A stretch of DNA of 64,000 nucleotides from Cephalotus follicularis (taxonomy: Eukaryota > Streptophyta > Magnoliopsida > Oxalidales > Cephalotaceae), in assembly GCA_001972305.1 (NCBI GenBank), contig BDDD01000266.1, positions 146,928 to 210,927 on the forward strand, read 5' to 3'. Shown here piece by piece: positions 42,626 to 54,959 of the stretch. Numbering within the stretch: position 1 is the stretch's first letter; each line of letters begins with the position of its first letter. The notes under the pieces were generated by a model. It was not told the DNA's origin. It did no database searches and saw only the letters and a program-made list of their open reading frames with translations. Both the position numbers and the translations under genes were made by a program.

Positions 42626-43616
42626 GAGGTAAATTTCATGAATGATGATCCGGTAAGCTACAAAGAAGCCATACGCGATATGGACTTGGAGAAATTTCTC
42701 AAAGCCATGATTTCTGAAATGGAATCCATGTACTCCAATAAAGTTTGCGATCTAGTGGATGCACTCGAAAGGGGTTAAACCCTTAGGTTTCAAATGGATT
42801 TTTGAAAAAAAACTTAGGGATTATGGAAATGTGAAGACCTTCAAAGCTAGGCTCATAGCCAAAGGTTACAACCAACGGGAAGGGATTGATTATGAGGAAA
42901 CTTTCTCTCCCGTAGCCATGCTTAAATCCATTCGGATTTTACTTGCTATAGCTGCACATTTTGGCTATGAGATATGGCAAATAGATGTGAAGACTTCTTT
43001 TCTCAATGGAAACATTGAAGAAGACATATATATCACTCAACCTGAGGGTTTCATATCCACTGGTGAGGACCAGAAAGTGTGGAAGCTTCAGAAGTCCATT
43101 TATGGACTAAAGCAAGCTTTGAGAAGTTGGAACATCGGATTCAATGAGACAATCAAAGAGTTTGATATCATTAAGAATCGAGATGAACCATGTGTGTATA
43201 AAAAGGTTAGTGGAAGCTCAGTGACTTTTCTAGTCTTGTACGTTTACGACATACTCCTTATAAGAAATCATGTGATCATGTTGTCGAACATAAAGGCTTG
43301 GTTATCCACAGTTTTGTCCATGAAAGACTTGGGAGAAGCTTCCTATATCTTGTGAAAAAAGGTCTATAGAGATAGATAAAAAAGGATGATAGGGTTTTCC
43401 CACTCTTTGTACATTGACATAGTGTTTAAGCTGTTTAGCATGGAAAATTCCAAGAGAGGTTACCTGCCTCTATGTCATGGGATTTCGATTTCTAAGCAGA
43501 TGACTCCCAAGATAGCTGAAGAAAGACAGAGGATGATGCACATTCCATATGCTTCGGCAATTGGAAGCATCATGTATGTTATGCTTTCCACTATACCAGG
43601 TATCAGATATGATGTA
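42626..43616 (+). pseudogene. C2 reverse transcriptase, interrupted by S6
   Basis: The lead-in reads DDPVSYKEAIRDMDLEKF to about 42760, then a shift. RT from 42759: GFKWIFEKKLRDYGNVKTFK, RLIAKGYNQREGIDYEETFS, QIDVKTSFLNGNI, KSIYGLKQALRSWN, and the catalytic box LYVYDILLI, where YVDD is usual, so the first Asp is Tyr. TGA at 43353 interrupts; the same frame continues through the connection domain (SLYIDIVFKLFSMENSKRGY, HIPYASAIGSIMY) until S6 begins at 43617. Confidence 0.9.
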
Positions 43617-46600
43617 TGTAATATCCCATTTTTCTGTATAAAATTTTCGGACCTTTTTGATCTGTTTTTTGTGGGCTGTCAAATTTTTTTTTCGGTATGT
43701 GGACTACCCATTTTCGGTTTGTTCTGCTCTTGGATGGGCTAAGAGGGTTTTAGTCTTAGCCTAGTGGGTTTTGATATTATGTCTCTGAATAAATAAATAA
43801 AAAATTTGGCTTTTTATTTAAGTGTTAAAACCATTTTCAGCATTTTAAAATTTTAAAACCCCTATTTTATATTAAATTTTCTTTTCTCTCCCTCACATTC
43901 TCTCTCAAGCCACCCTCTCTCCCGTTCTCTCTCACATTCAGCCTCTGTCGTCGATACCGATATGACACCGGTGAAGGCACCGGTCGAACCCCCACAACCT
44001 CCTGAGTCCACCGGACCCAACCCCCGCACCGGACAACGGCCCTTGTTGCGTGCGTGACGTCTTCTTTCCCCGCCACTATCGAACGCCATAGCTCCATCTC
44101 CAGTGATATTTGGCATCCTGGCGTCGAGATGAAGCGAACCTGACCAGCCCCTACCCTTGGCGTCGTCGGCAACGCAGATCGGCAACAAAGTCAACCGTGG
44201 TCAAATATGTTCGTTCCAGCCAAATGCGGCGGTGTTGTGGCAAACGCACCCCGGATATGTGATCCCTAACCTCCAATGCTTTAGATCCGCCCTTTTCAGT
44301 GTCTGACCGGTGACACATGATAGACACGCACCGGCCAGCGGCGGAGCGTGATCCCACGCGCGGTTGTCTCCGGCGACATGTTTTGGACAGTTTCTGACTC
44401 TGTTCTCCACATAGGTGTGATCCGCTCTGATTCCGTGACGTGATTCTGGCTCTGTTATCTATTCCATCTGCTTTCGGTAAACTCTGAACCCTACTCCGTT
44501 AAATTCTGTTTTTGGTTGAATTATATATTTCTGTAATCGTTTTGCGATATTATGAGTTGCACCGGTTTTATGATTCAAAATTGAATCACTTGGACCGCTT
44601 GAATTTGGTGAATTCGAAATTATGTTTAGATGTGGTTTCTGCAAAATTGGACTTAGCAAACCTATTATTATCTTATATGGTCATGATCAGTGTACAATGA
44701 CCCATGAGTTGAGGTCTGATTTTATTTCAAGTCCTTATGAGAACGATTTTATTTCTGTTAGATATTTGCAAAAACCGAGGAGCGGTCTAGAGAAGTCTCG
44801 ATATATATTCTTGAGGTTATTTTGGTGATTACATGAGGTATTTTTCGTTCCTTGATACCCTCCTATTGTTTTTATTAGAGTAAAAAGTTAATTTTACTTT
44901 TATGAATAAAGCACGAATTCTCTTTCCTTGATATCTCCTTCGGTATTGTTGAGATAAATTCGGTTTTGTTTTTGTAAATGAAGTACAGATCTTCGTTTCT
45001 CGATACACTCTTATCGAATTTATTAGAGTATAAATTCAGTTTTATTTTTGCGAATAAATACGGATTCTTCGTTTTAGTTAACATTCAGTTTTATCTGAAT
45101 TGAAGCTGTTTTGTTTTAATGAGGTGTACGGATTTTCATCCTTGACACATTCCTACAGATTTTATTGAAAGGAATTCAGTTTTACTTTTACGAATATGGT
45201 ATGAATTTTCCGCTCTTTGATACTCTCTTCGACTTTATCGAGGCGAAATCAGTTTTGTTTATATGTACGGATTTCTATCGTTCTTTGGCTATCTGGTTCT
45301 TATCGAACTAAAATCAGTTTTGTTTTATGCTATGTTCCTTCATTTTATGAACTTGGTTATGTTTTATGGTTTCGATATGTTTTGAAAATAAAGTCGGTTT
45401 TTGACATTTTATGAAATTTGAATGTTCTCGGCTTTATTATTCTTATGCTATGATGCGTTATGAAATGATCATGTCTTCATAACGGAAAATAAATGAGTCG
45501 GTGTTTTGACTATGAAATGTATGTTATGATATCGTTGGTGAACGATTTGCAAATATGTTTTGTGAAAGCATATCTATGTGTTTTTAATGTGATTTTGATA
45601 AATCAATGTTTTCAAAATGATTGAATACTGAGTATTGTACCCACCTATAGGGAGTACCATAGGCATGTCGTAGGCCTGGCACAGAGACATGACACTTCCC
45701 TAGCGGTGTGATTAGTCTACGACATCTCTGAATGTTATGAATAAATCCCATGAGGTGGATTTATGGATTCGCTATGTATGATAAAGGCGTATGAATTGAT
45801 TCTAGTATATGGATATGTGATATGAAATGATATGTGAGAATTGACTTGTGTAGTGCCGTACACTTCAATTCTACTTGGCATGTGGAATTAGCTACTCCTT
45901 TGCCTATATGTGTTTTGATATGTGATATGTTATGTGGCTCCGTATGGACTTATGTTTTGAAAGGTTTCATGTATGTTTCGAAAGTTATGGATTTGATTTT
46001 TATGAAAGTTCATATGTGACTTCAAAGAATGTTTAAACTGATATATTGCTTAAGATTTTTGTTTGGAGTTAACTTTGAAATCTTACTGCTTTTAAATTAT
46101 CGTTATCGTTTACTGTTTGTTTTATTTTGTTCCATAATCTGTTTGTTTCGTACTGTTCAGAAACTTTTTCTTTTGTTCCGTAAATTGTTCTATTCTGTTT
46201 CGAAAAGTGTTTCGTTTCGTAAATTATTTTCTATCGTATAATGTTTGTTTCAGATACTGTACTGTGCATGATATTGTTTTATTTCGGATACCGTTTTGTT
46301 TTGTAAACTGTCTTGTTTCGGATACGGTTTTGTTACGTATTGTTTTATTTGTAAACCGTTTTGTTTCTATTCGTATATGTTTTGACTTGTAATTATGTTG
46401 TTTCATAATTGATTTGTTTCATAAATTGTTCGTAAACTATTTTATGTTTCTATATCCGTATTGAGGTTTGCTCAGTCGCGTTTTGTTTTTCCATGAGGCA
46501 GGTTTTCAGGGGTAGCATGGGCATGTGTGCTGAGAGGAACACCTTTGACTTGAGCATTTCTTAGGAGATGATTCTTTTAGTAATGTAATTATATGATTTT

Positions 46601-46851
46601 CAGACTATGATTTTCGGACTATGTTATTTATCAGATTGTGTTTAGACCATCACGTGTTAACTTGGAGATTTAAATTTCTTATAGGCAGCATTTGATTTTG
46701 AACTCGAGATTTTCAGTTGGTAGTATATTCGAAGGAGTATTGTGTTAATTTGGATTAAGATTAATATTTTTGACATGTTTTTAGCTCTATTTTGTGTGAA
46801 ACACCGATCCCGAATCGAGAGTGATCCCGGTTCTGAATCGGGGGTGTTACA
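43617..46851 (+). mobile_element. S6: solo gypsy LTR (3235 bp), sister of S3
   Basis: It starts TGTAATATCCCATTTTTC and ends CGGGGGTGTTACA. The flanks are ATGTA (43612-43616) and CTGTA (46852-46856), a TSD with one difference, and RT/RNase H coding resumes immediately after. The hairpin is TGAG (46462-46465) / CTCA (46471-46474) with loop GTTTG; S3 has the longer, unmutated version. A T-rich stretch with repeated TTTGTTTCGTA-like units runs from about 46080 to 46440. Confidence 0.9.
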
Positions 46852-46856
46852 CTGTA

Positions 46857-47454
46857 AGTGTTACAAGCATATATCAGTCAAATCCCGGTGACCAACACTG
46901 GAAGGTTGTCAAAGTTATCCTCAAGTACCGTAATGGGACTAAGGATGTATGGAGAAAAGGGTTTGAAAATTGAGGGTTTTACTGACTCTAATTTTCAGAT
47001 AGATGTGGATGATTCAAAATCAACATTGGGGTTTGTGTTCACCTTGAATGGTAGGGCAGTGAGCTGGAAGACTTCCAAGCAACCTACCACTGCGGATTCA
47101 GTGACAGAAGCTGAATACATTGCGGCATCGGAAGCTGCCAAGGAAGGTGTATGGATGAAGAAGTTCATCAAAGATTTGGGTGTAGTTCCTGACATTGATG
47201 ACCCGGTATCTTTATACTGTGATAACAATGGAGCGATAGCACAGTCCAAGGAGCCTAGATCTCACTCAAAGTCTAAACACATTCTTAGGCGTTTTCATCT
47301 TATACGTGAGATCATTGATCGTGGAGATATAAAAGTGGAAAGAGTTCCAAGTGAAGACAACATTGCAGAGCCACTTACTAAGGAACTATCAAAGACAATC
47401 TTTGACAAACACCTTGATACTATGGGTGTGAGACACTATGGCAACTGGCTTTAG
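46857..47454 (+). pseudogene. C2 RNase H
   Basis: Resumes as SVTSIYQSNPGDQHWK, with a shift near 46925, then an open frame: GFTDSNFQIDVDDSKSTLGF, AVSWKTSKQPTTADSVTEAE, SLYCDNNGAIAQSKEPRSHS, KHILRRFHLIREIIDRGDIK, LTKELSKTIF, ending RHYGNWL at 47454. The copia RNase H acidic residues (TDSNF, TEAEY, CDNNGA) are present. This is the most complete domain of the element. RNase H would remove RNA from the RNA-DNA hybrid. Confidence 0.92.
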
Positions 47455-49969
47455 CACTTAGTGGAAGATTGTTAGAGATAAAGTGCTGCGAGCCATTGCT
47501 GAGCTTGTATTTAATATCTTGTATAAATGATTTATAAATTCAATAAAGATGTTTAGGTTTTATCAATGGCTATGAGTTCGTTTCCTTAGTACATGCTTAA
47601 TTAAATTGTAAATCATTGTCCTGGAATAAAGTTAGAGAACCAAGTTCATGATGAGATCGTGATGTGAGAATTGGAATCTCGGTATACTTTATTTCGAATC
47701 TTCCTGGTCACAAGATTGACACTCAGGGCATGATCAATCCGGATAGACTAGCACGTACTGTCAGATTGGTAAGCAGAGGGTGACTGATCTCACACTCACT
47801 CGCATGGATGATGCTATGACAACTACGTGGGTGCCCATTTCCCGATTTCACTGAAAGTGACTGTTGATAGAATATCTGTATGGAGTTTTACTTACATGTT
47901 AGACATAATTCTAGTTTGATAGCAATGCATGTGGTCCTTGGACATGAGCCATCACTGGATGTCTTATGCATAGGGTGCTGTGTTTTGATGATGCTTAAAT
48001 CCATATTCTATGAAGTGTATACAAGCATTAGTTGGACATAGTGCGCTTATGTATGGAGGCATGTGAACTGGCAATAATGAATCCATTGCTTCTAGTAAAA
48101 TAAGATTATGCTCAAGATGATTTTCGTTAGCGATTAAGCGCCTGGCCAGGCTAGCCATGATATCAAGAGTGTGATATCATTGGTTGAATATTATAGGGGT
48201 ATCTCTAATATTATTTAGGCTAATGAAAGATAGTCACGAGGCTGAAGATTAAATTATTGGGGTCTGACATAATCCATACCCCAGATTTAATCAGAGCATT
48301 GTCAATGGAGGGACTATACGTGCATGTACCTGCAAATAGTTGTTTACAAATTATTCATATTACCCGGGGGTCGTTATGCATTGCTAGATGTCGTTGTCGA
48401 CCAGTGGGATGCCCGAGATTAAATTGATAAATTAATCTTGGAATAAAAGAATTAAAAGAGTTTTAATTCGACATGTCTGAGAGAATATTTTTTATGTGAT
48501 AATAAATATTTAATTGAATAATTGTGAATGTCATGATTTAATCCTACGGCTAGCGTAATAGTGAACCCATAGGGTTACACACAATACGGGCCGATATTTC
48601 CAACACGGTTATGAGAAAAAAAAATTATGATAATAATTTTCTGATTATAATTAATGAGATTAATTATCCTTAATGAGATTAAGGTAAATTAGAATTCTAG
48701 AAGGAAAAGAGGACTTCTCCTAGAAGGATTAGGAGACTTCTCCTACAAGGAATATGAGACTTCTCCTACAAGCAAAAGAGTTTGTGTTCTAATATGATTG
48801 TCTAGTAGCAACTATGTATAGAGCACACCGCTCCTCCTATAATGTACATGTTTTTGTGTTCTTTTGGAGCCTTCTCTCTTTTCTCTCTCAAGAACATAAT
48901 CAAGAGTTAAAGGTTTGAGAAACCTGGTACTGGAAATTGAAGCTTGGTGTGGATACCTTGGAGGCCTTCTACACTTGGAGGCTAGAACCGTTTCATAGAA
49001 ACAAGGAACCTGCGCTTTTGGAAGTAAGAAGACTCAAAGGAAGAAGGAAGGAGCCACTCCATTAATGTGAGTAATTCTGCCTGCTCCTCCTTATTGATAT
49101 ATATATATATATATCTAACTGTATATGTATGCTCAAAAGATCCTGTAACACCCCGTGTTATATTTTGGAGTACATATTTTACGTGTGCTGCCATGTATAC
49201 ATATTTATGGACTTTGGGAAATTTAATTAAGGCAAGTATTCACTTCTTTTGGATTCAAGATATGAATTATTATAATGGACTAAGATATTGAGGTTTCTAA
49301 ATGGGTCAAGCTATTTGGGTTTTAATTTTTGTTTTGGGGCTAAAATTTTAATATTGTTTAAGTGTTAATTATATGGTAAAAGCCCAAAACTCTATTTTTT
49401 TTTTCTATGGTTAAATTGCTTGCTATATGGCCCAAATCACTTAAATTTTAAGTTAGAAATTCGGCCCAATTTGCTAATTACATGCAAGGCCCAATTGTTG
49501 TATAATTAAGGCACAAAAAACCTTGCAAAATTTAGGCCCAATCTTGTCCTCCCTATTGCAGCCAAAATTGTACGTGAAAATTTAGCCCAAAACGTTTCAT
49601 TTTTCTCCTAAATCAGCCGGCCAATTGCTCTCCATCATTCTCACACATTCTACAAAGTTCTAAGATTACAAGACAAGCCATAAAATGACACCATCTTTCT
49701 CCATACGAATCCGACGCCTTCTCTTCACTTTCTTCAACATTCTGCAAGTAATCTTCAAGGAAATAAGCTTGAAGTGGTTCCACCTTCATTGTTCTTCTAT
49801 ATTCTTGTAAGTTCTCTCTAACATTCTTGCATCTTCTCTCACAAATTTCAGGATTATGAAGGAGAATGGGAGTGATATGTAGAACTGATTTTATGGGTGA
49901 TTTAAGGTGTTCATTTGATGGTAAATTGAAGCAAAATAACATAGTTGAATCTCACTTTCATCTCCTTTA

Positions 49970-50720
49970 AATTTCGGAATTTTAACAGTTAAAGTGAAAG
50001 TGATATTGTGATGATATATTTGGTTGATAGAAGTGATAATGGAAGAAGTTGTTTTGAAAAATTGTTAGAATGTTATGATAGAAATTGAAGCTGTATAGTA
50101 GGATTTAAATTTCTATTCTAACCCTCTCTTCAATTTCGGGATTTTAAGATGTATGGAGGAATTGATTTTTCTCTATGAATTGAGTATGTATATATACTAG
50201 TAAATTAAGGTTAATCTTGTAGACTAATTATTCCTTTTATCCTTCAAAAATTTCTGCTCCAAGAGTGATTGGTAATAGGTGCCTTTTGTTTAAAATTTTG
50301 AGATGTTAAGGGATGTTAGTAAGTATGTGTTAAGAAAATGGAAGTTTATAAATGCAGAAATTATCATTTTATGCTTTAATAATTTCGGGTTTAAGCTTAT
50401 GAAAGGAGGAAGTTGAAATGTTATGGGTTATAAGTGTATTTATGTTAGAATTGTAGTATTGTATCATGTCTTAATTATTCCTAAATCTCCTTGCAAATTT
50501 CGGGTTTGAGCCTCAATAAGGAAATATTGATTTCTCTTTTGATTTAGGATGTATTTATGCTAAGAATAAATCTTTAAAACATGAATGGAACTCACCTGTG
50601 CTCTCGTCATAATTTCGGGTTTAAGGTTGGATTGTGTTAAACTAGTGAGTTGGAATTTGAAGGATTATAACGTAAATTGCTTGCTATTCTTAAGCCTTGA
50701 AGTTTTGGGTTTTATAATGG
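49970..50720 (+). repeat. Dispersed AATTTCGGGTTT units in S8
   Basis: The element AATTTCGGRWTTTA or close variants recurs at least five times with spacing of about 100-160 bp (near 49975, 50138, 50388, 50499 and 50612). The sequence between copies is only loosely similar. It may be a decayed tandem array in the transcribed leader. Confidence 0.6.
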
Positions 50721-52071
50721 TAAAGAGAAGTGATTCTTGCATATGGTTAATTTTTAGTTCATGCTAGAGTTGGTATATTAGTAAAGTTTAAATCGAATTC
50801 TCCTCACTTCAAATTCTGTTGCCATATGTAGTAAGAAGAAATTATGTTCTATAATATTAAAGAGTCTTTCAAATGTGATGGAGCTAGTAAATTGAGTTAT
50901 ATATGGGTATATATATATTGCCCGCAAGAAATTAAGTTTATGTAATTTTCTTAAGGCTTTGTAAAGGAAGTTTTGTTATATAAATGTTAGAGGCTATGAA
51001 TTGGTGGAATTAGTAATGATGGAAGCATTAGAAGGAATGATGGAATGATCATATGAAATACAAGATAGTAAGTAAGTGTATATTCTAGTGGTGTAGAAAT
51101 GTAAATAAGTTTTAAGATGAAACCAAGAAATGATATGTAGATGATGCATTATATGCAGTAAGTTGAAGGTTAAGTGCGAATTTGGGCATATTAAGTTAAT
51201 TAGCATTATGGTAAAATATACCTTCTTATATGTAAGTTGTTACGCAATATGGTTTGATAAGAATTATTTTAGAAAAGAGTCGAATAAGGCCAATAGCTTG
51301 AAGTAGCAATCACGTGCATTATATATATATATATAATATACTATATAAACAAGGAAAGTATGCTTAGGGGTATTATTGTGTGATATCATGTAGACGCGGA
51401 TTCGGTTTCTGATGCGGAGCATCGCGGGGTTAGGCAATGATAGCCAAGTTCCATAAATCTGTGAGTGGGACATTCCCTTCCTCTTATCTTGAGTCTTTCG
51501 TTGATATGTGCCCGGTTGTGTTTGTGTTATATAAATTGATTGGGATTTGAAGCCCATATGTCTTATGTGAGTTTTATTCTTGATTTGTTTATGAGGCTTG
51601 GATTCTGGGTGACTAGGTCACCTTCATGATATATTTGTCATCGTGATTATTATATTTTACTTGTACTCTGATGCTGGTACTTTGTGATACGTCATATATG
51701 ATTCTACCGGTCCAAGGAGAGGTATATGTTCGATGCTCAATTCTACTTAGCAGGCCCATTGGTCTATGATGGGATGTTATGTGGGAATTGCCCCTAGATT
51801 CCATATCTGGATCTGCGACATACTATTGTCTATGATGGTATGCCGAGTGTGAGTGCAGCAGAGCTGCTCCATTACCCTCCTATCGGACAGTGTTTGGTTG
51901 CTGATATATATATATATTGCACGCGGTCCCTCGGATGAGGTTGAGTATGCGTGCAGGTTTTTCAGACGATGGCTGGGTCCGTACACTGATCATGCCGGCC
52001 CCTCGTTTGAGGGAGAGGTAGGCACTCTACACTGGTGTAAGATGGATGATGATCACATCCTGTACTGCAGC

Positions 52072-52133
52072 GGTTATATTATGACGCCATGTGATTTGGC
52101 GGGGTTATATTATGACGCCATGTGATTTGGCGG
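52072..52133 (+). repeat. 31-bp tandem duplication in S8
   Basis: Two exact copies of a 31-bp unit starting GGTTATATTATGACGCC lie head to tail (52072-52102 and 52103-52133). The lack of differences shows the duplication is recent relative to the LTR. Confidence 0.92.
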
Positions 52134-53125
52134 GGTTATGAGACTATGACAGATGTACTAGTATTTCTCGGATGTTATACTATTTATGGGCACATACCTT
52201 GATTTATTATACATGATTATATCATAATTCTTGATATTTTTGTGAGCCTATCGTTATTTTGTATAGTATTGACTTGATCATTGATATTGTTTTCATGGAT
52301 TCTTATTTTAATTGTATTGTTGGGTTCGAGCGTTTCTTTTATGGAGCCATGATGGTATTTTCTTTTCTTTATTCATTAATTCCACCCAATATGGGTTTAT
52401 AATCTAAATCATGGCATATTTCCTTCAGCGCATCCAATTTTTGATGGATGCAACAGGGATGTTTTGTTCTCACTCACTTAGTCACTGGGACTAACCCCCT
52501 CACAGTGCTTTGTTTTCAGATGAGATAGCAGAGGATGACCCACCTGATCCACCGGCCTTGAAGTAGTTAAAGGTAGACCACGTGAATCTGGCGCCTCATG
52601 TTGGCAGTTTTGGCCAACCTCACATGCATACATTTGGGACATTTGGGCATATTTTTGGGTTGTATATATATTTTTTATGGTTATATAAGAGATAGACAAT
52701 AATTGTTGAGTTATGATTTCCTTTGAGAATTATATGATTGTATGGTAATTATGATGAAAACATGCATAATCTGATAAGCCTGTCATGAAAAGATTTAGAA
52801 TGAACTGTTGATTCCTCCTTCGGGAGTGTGGAAAATATAAACTGTGATTTTATACAGGTGAAAATTTTGGAAAATGTCCGTTTTTAGGGGGAACTCTTAC
52901 AGTTTTTCTGCAGAAATTCCGCCTTATTTAAATAGACAGATAAATAGATAAATCATTATGATTGTAAATTTTAAAAAGAAATTTTGAAGTGAGATGAGGA
53001 TAATAAGATTAAGGAGGTTGGGAATGAAATTAAATAATGAATTTAGAGGTAATATTTTATAAAAACAAAGGTTGAATATATGGTTAAAATTGATAAAAAT
53101 GGTCTAATGGTCAAGTTAATATAAA

Positions 53126-53200
53126 AACTTTGGAGTTAAGCGTGCTCGGGCGAGAGTAATTTTATGATGGGTGACCTCCTGGCAAATTAAGTTGTGTTGA
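53126..53200 (+). ncRNA. 5S rRNA-derived segment inside the S8 LTR (not a 5S gene)
   Basis: The sequence contains GGAGTTAAGCGTGCTCGGGC, then GAGAGTA and GATGGGTGACCTCCTGG. These match, in order and spacing, the 3' two thirds of plant 5S rRNA from the A box (AGTTAAGCGTGC) through the C box (GGATGGGTGACC), with a few changes, trailing off near TTGTGTTG. The first third of 5S is not evident. It ends about 70 bp before the LTR end. Cassandra TRIM elements are known to carry 5S sequence in their LTRs; here the host is a long LTR of gypsy appearance. It could act as an internal polymerase III promoter, but no activity can be inferred. Confidence 0.85.
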
Positions 53201-53385
53201 GAATAGTTAGCTCATGGCATGGCACGACACGTCGGTAAGGGTTACTGTTAGAGGGACGGGTCGTGTCAGATCCTGCGTATGAATCATATGGTTAGATATT
53301 CATGAGATGATAACACAATATATATTACGATTTTATGCATCTAGATATTTTTTTGTTTAAATTCCCATAAGGTTGTAACTTGGTC

Positions 53386-53717
53386 TTGTTCCTCAATACA
53401 CTGACCTCCCCGCCAACAATCTGAACCGGCGTCTCTACATCGGACAAGTCTTGTTCAATCTGCATCTGCCTGTACTTGATGACATGCGAAGGATCTTGAC
53501 AATACTTCGTCAATTTAGAAACATGGAACACATCATGAACACTCGACAATGCTGGAGGTATGGCAAGTCTATAAGCAAGACTCCCTATTCGCTCCAGGAT
53601 CTCGAAAGGTCCAATGAAACGTGGAGAAAGCTTCCCTTTCTTCCTGAATCTCAGACGCCCGTCGAGCTTAAACTCTTGATACATCTTCGTGCTCCTAGGA
53701 TGAATGGAGAAACGAGA
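53386..53717 (-). pseudogene. G3 integrase C-terminus and first part of chromodomain, with core deletion
   Basis: The minus strand reads integrase finger residues HPRSTKMYQE and then directly FKLDGRLRFRKKGKLSPRFI, GPFEILERIGSLAYRL, SSVHDVFHVSKLTKY and DVETPVQIVGGEVSVLRNKT. Relatives have about 250 residues (the DDE core) between the finger and GKKGKLSPRF, so the catalytic core is deleted. The frame continues across C2 into 36976. CGAGA at 53713-53717 is the left TSD of S5. Confidence 0.88.
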
Positions 53718-54057
53718 TGTCGCGCCCCGAACCGCAGGAGTAAACCCCCACGATCCGACGCGTGAGATACATTTCCTTCAATCCATTTATGTCATATATA
53801 ATCATGCTCCAAAAAGTGCTACAAATTTAAAAATTTAAATCAAAGTCATATAAGCGGAAGAATCATTATAGAACATCTGCAGAATAATCAAATCAAATAA
53901 AAACTAACTCTTAAAATTGTAACGCCCGGTATTTTCCTGAATGTAATATTCCATTATGATGTAATCTTAAACTTGAATTAATGAGAATGTTGAGTTACAA
54001 ACCCTAGTTATGGTCTTGGAATTGAAATGTGTATGTTAAGATTGAAACGGCAACGTT

Positions 54058-54225
54058 CTGGGAGAAAGACATCGACGTCTTTTGGAAAGACGTCGACTCC
54101 TTTGTGAGCTAGGGCACACGTGAATGCATGGGCATGCACGTCGACATGGAGAGAAAGCATCGATACCTTCTTACCAATCTGGAAAAGACATCGACGTCTA
54201 ATGGAAGACGTCGACGTCTTTGTCA
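54058..54225. repeat. AAAGACATCGACGTCTTT palindrome array A of S7
   Basis: Units: AAAGACATCGACGTCTTT at about 54065-54082, AAAGACGTCGACTCCTTT, CACGTCGACATG, AAAGCATCGATACCTT, AAAGACATCGACGTCTAA and GAAGACGTCGACGTCTTT. The array starts about 140 bp into the LTR, the same place as array A of the G1 LTR. Confidence 0.87.
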
Positions 54226-54959
54226 CGAATGCCCAGCACGTTTTTCATCAGCAGAACAACATGCAAGGGGGAATTGTTTAAAGGCTTACCTAACACCTTT
54301 TCAAGTGCGATTCGACGTGTTAAGCGTGTCTGTGTATTGCCAGGGATGCCCAGAACATGTCCTCACATGGAACATGCAAGGATCATGCCCTCCCAACATG
54401 CAATCTGCAAAGGGAAATTAGAATATGAAAAAGAATGTGCAGAAAGAGAGATACTGGGAGAGATTTCAGGAGTAGCTGTCTAAAGACAGAAGAAATGTGT
54501 TAGGTGGGAGGAACCTGCTTATTACCAACCCTCCCTACCTATCTCTCTCGTTTTATAACACCAGAAGAGAGAGAGAGATTTGGACAGTGTGTATTTCTCC
54601 ATTGTTGAGTTTCTTGGAGCCTGGAGCTTGGAATCGCTGGTGCAGCTTCGGGACGAACCTTGAAAGGCTGTTGTGACCTGTTTGGATACTAAAAGAGGTG
54701 GACTTTCTGGTTCCTAACTTGGAACAACAAGGTAGGGGAAAGTGATGGATTCATATGTGCATTTTGAGTTCTAAGTTAATGTATAGCATGGTGAATTGCA
54801 TGTTATTGATTGGATTGAGATTCTGGACTTGTTGAAATGTTACTGTGATGTACTGAGTTAATCATGTATGTATAGATACATGGATACGTGTGTTGCTTGT
54901 GTAAAGGATTGATTTAGAAATAGCTTGGTGTGTTGAAACCATGGAAAACACATTCTGTA

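Larger units (their letters stand above)
49144..53268 (+). mobile_element. S8: 4.1-kb solo gypsy-type LTR with a 5S rRNA-derived segment, TSD GATCC
   Basis: It starts TGTAACACCCCGTGTTAT and ends GGGACGGGTCGTGTCA, with GATCC at 49139-49143 and 53269-53273. No gag or pol frame is present. TTAGTC (52478-52483) / GACTAA (52489-52494), loop ACTGG, is its version of the LTR hairpin. It also contains several AATTTCGGGTTTAAG-like repeats (about 49970-50710), a duplicated 31-bp unit (52072-52133) and the 5S-like segment near its end. The lineage is uncertain because no coding part remains. Confidence 0.87.
36977..53380 (+). mobile_element. C2: Ty1/copia element with S6 and S8 inside, TSD TGGTC
   Basis: The 5' LTR starts TGTTAAAGATAAGG and the 3' LTR TGTTAGAGATAAAG at 47470. 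TGGTC flanks the element at 36972-36976 and 53381-53385. The internal region runs from the primer-binding site at 38640 to GTGGAAGAT before 47470 and keeps gag, protease, integrase, RT and RNase H in order. It is the best preserved copia here but has about five in-frame stops, several shifts and altered protease and RT active sites. Its leader holds the four-hairpin array. Confidence 0.93.
47470..53380 (+). repeat. C2 3' LTR, split by S8
   Basis: Parts are 47470-49143 and 53274-53380, about 1.78 kb, matching the 5' LTR. Near 48527-48610 it has a segment (ATTTAATCCTACGGCTAGCG onwards) absent from the 5' LTR, while GATATTTCCAACAC at its end is shared, so the 5' copy probably lost it. Confidence 0.88.

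Noticed and set aside
49613-49942. 109-codon open frame on the minus strand in S8
   Set aside because: It is antisense within an LTR, has no recognisable domain and has no support from neighbours.
53126-53200. Functional 5S rRNA gene
   Set aside because: Only the later two thirds of 5S is present, with several changes and no terminator-like T run right after it. It is inside a solo LTR.
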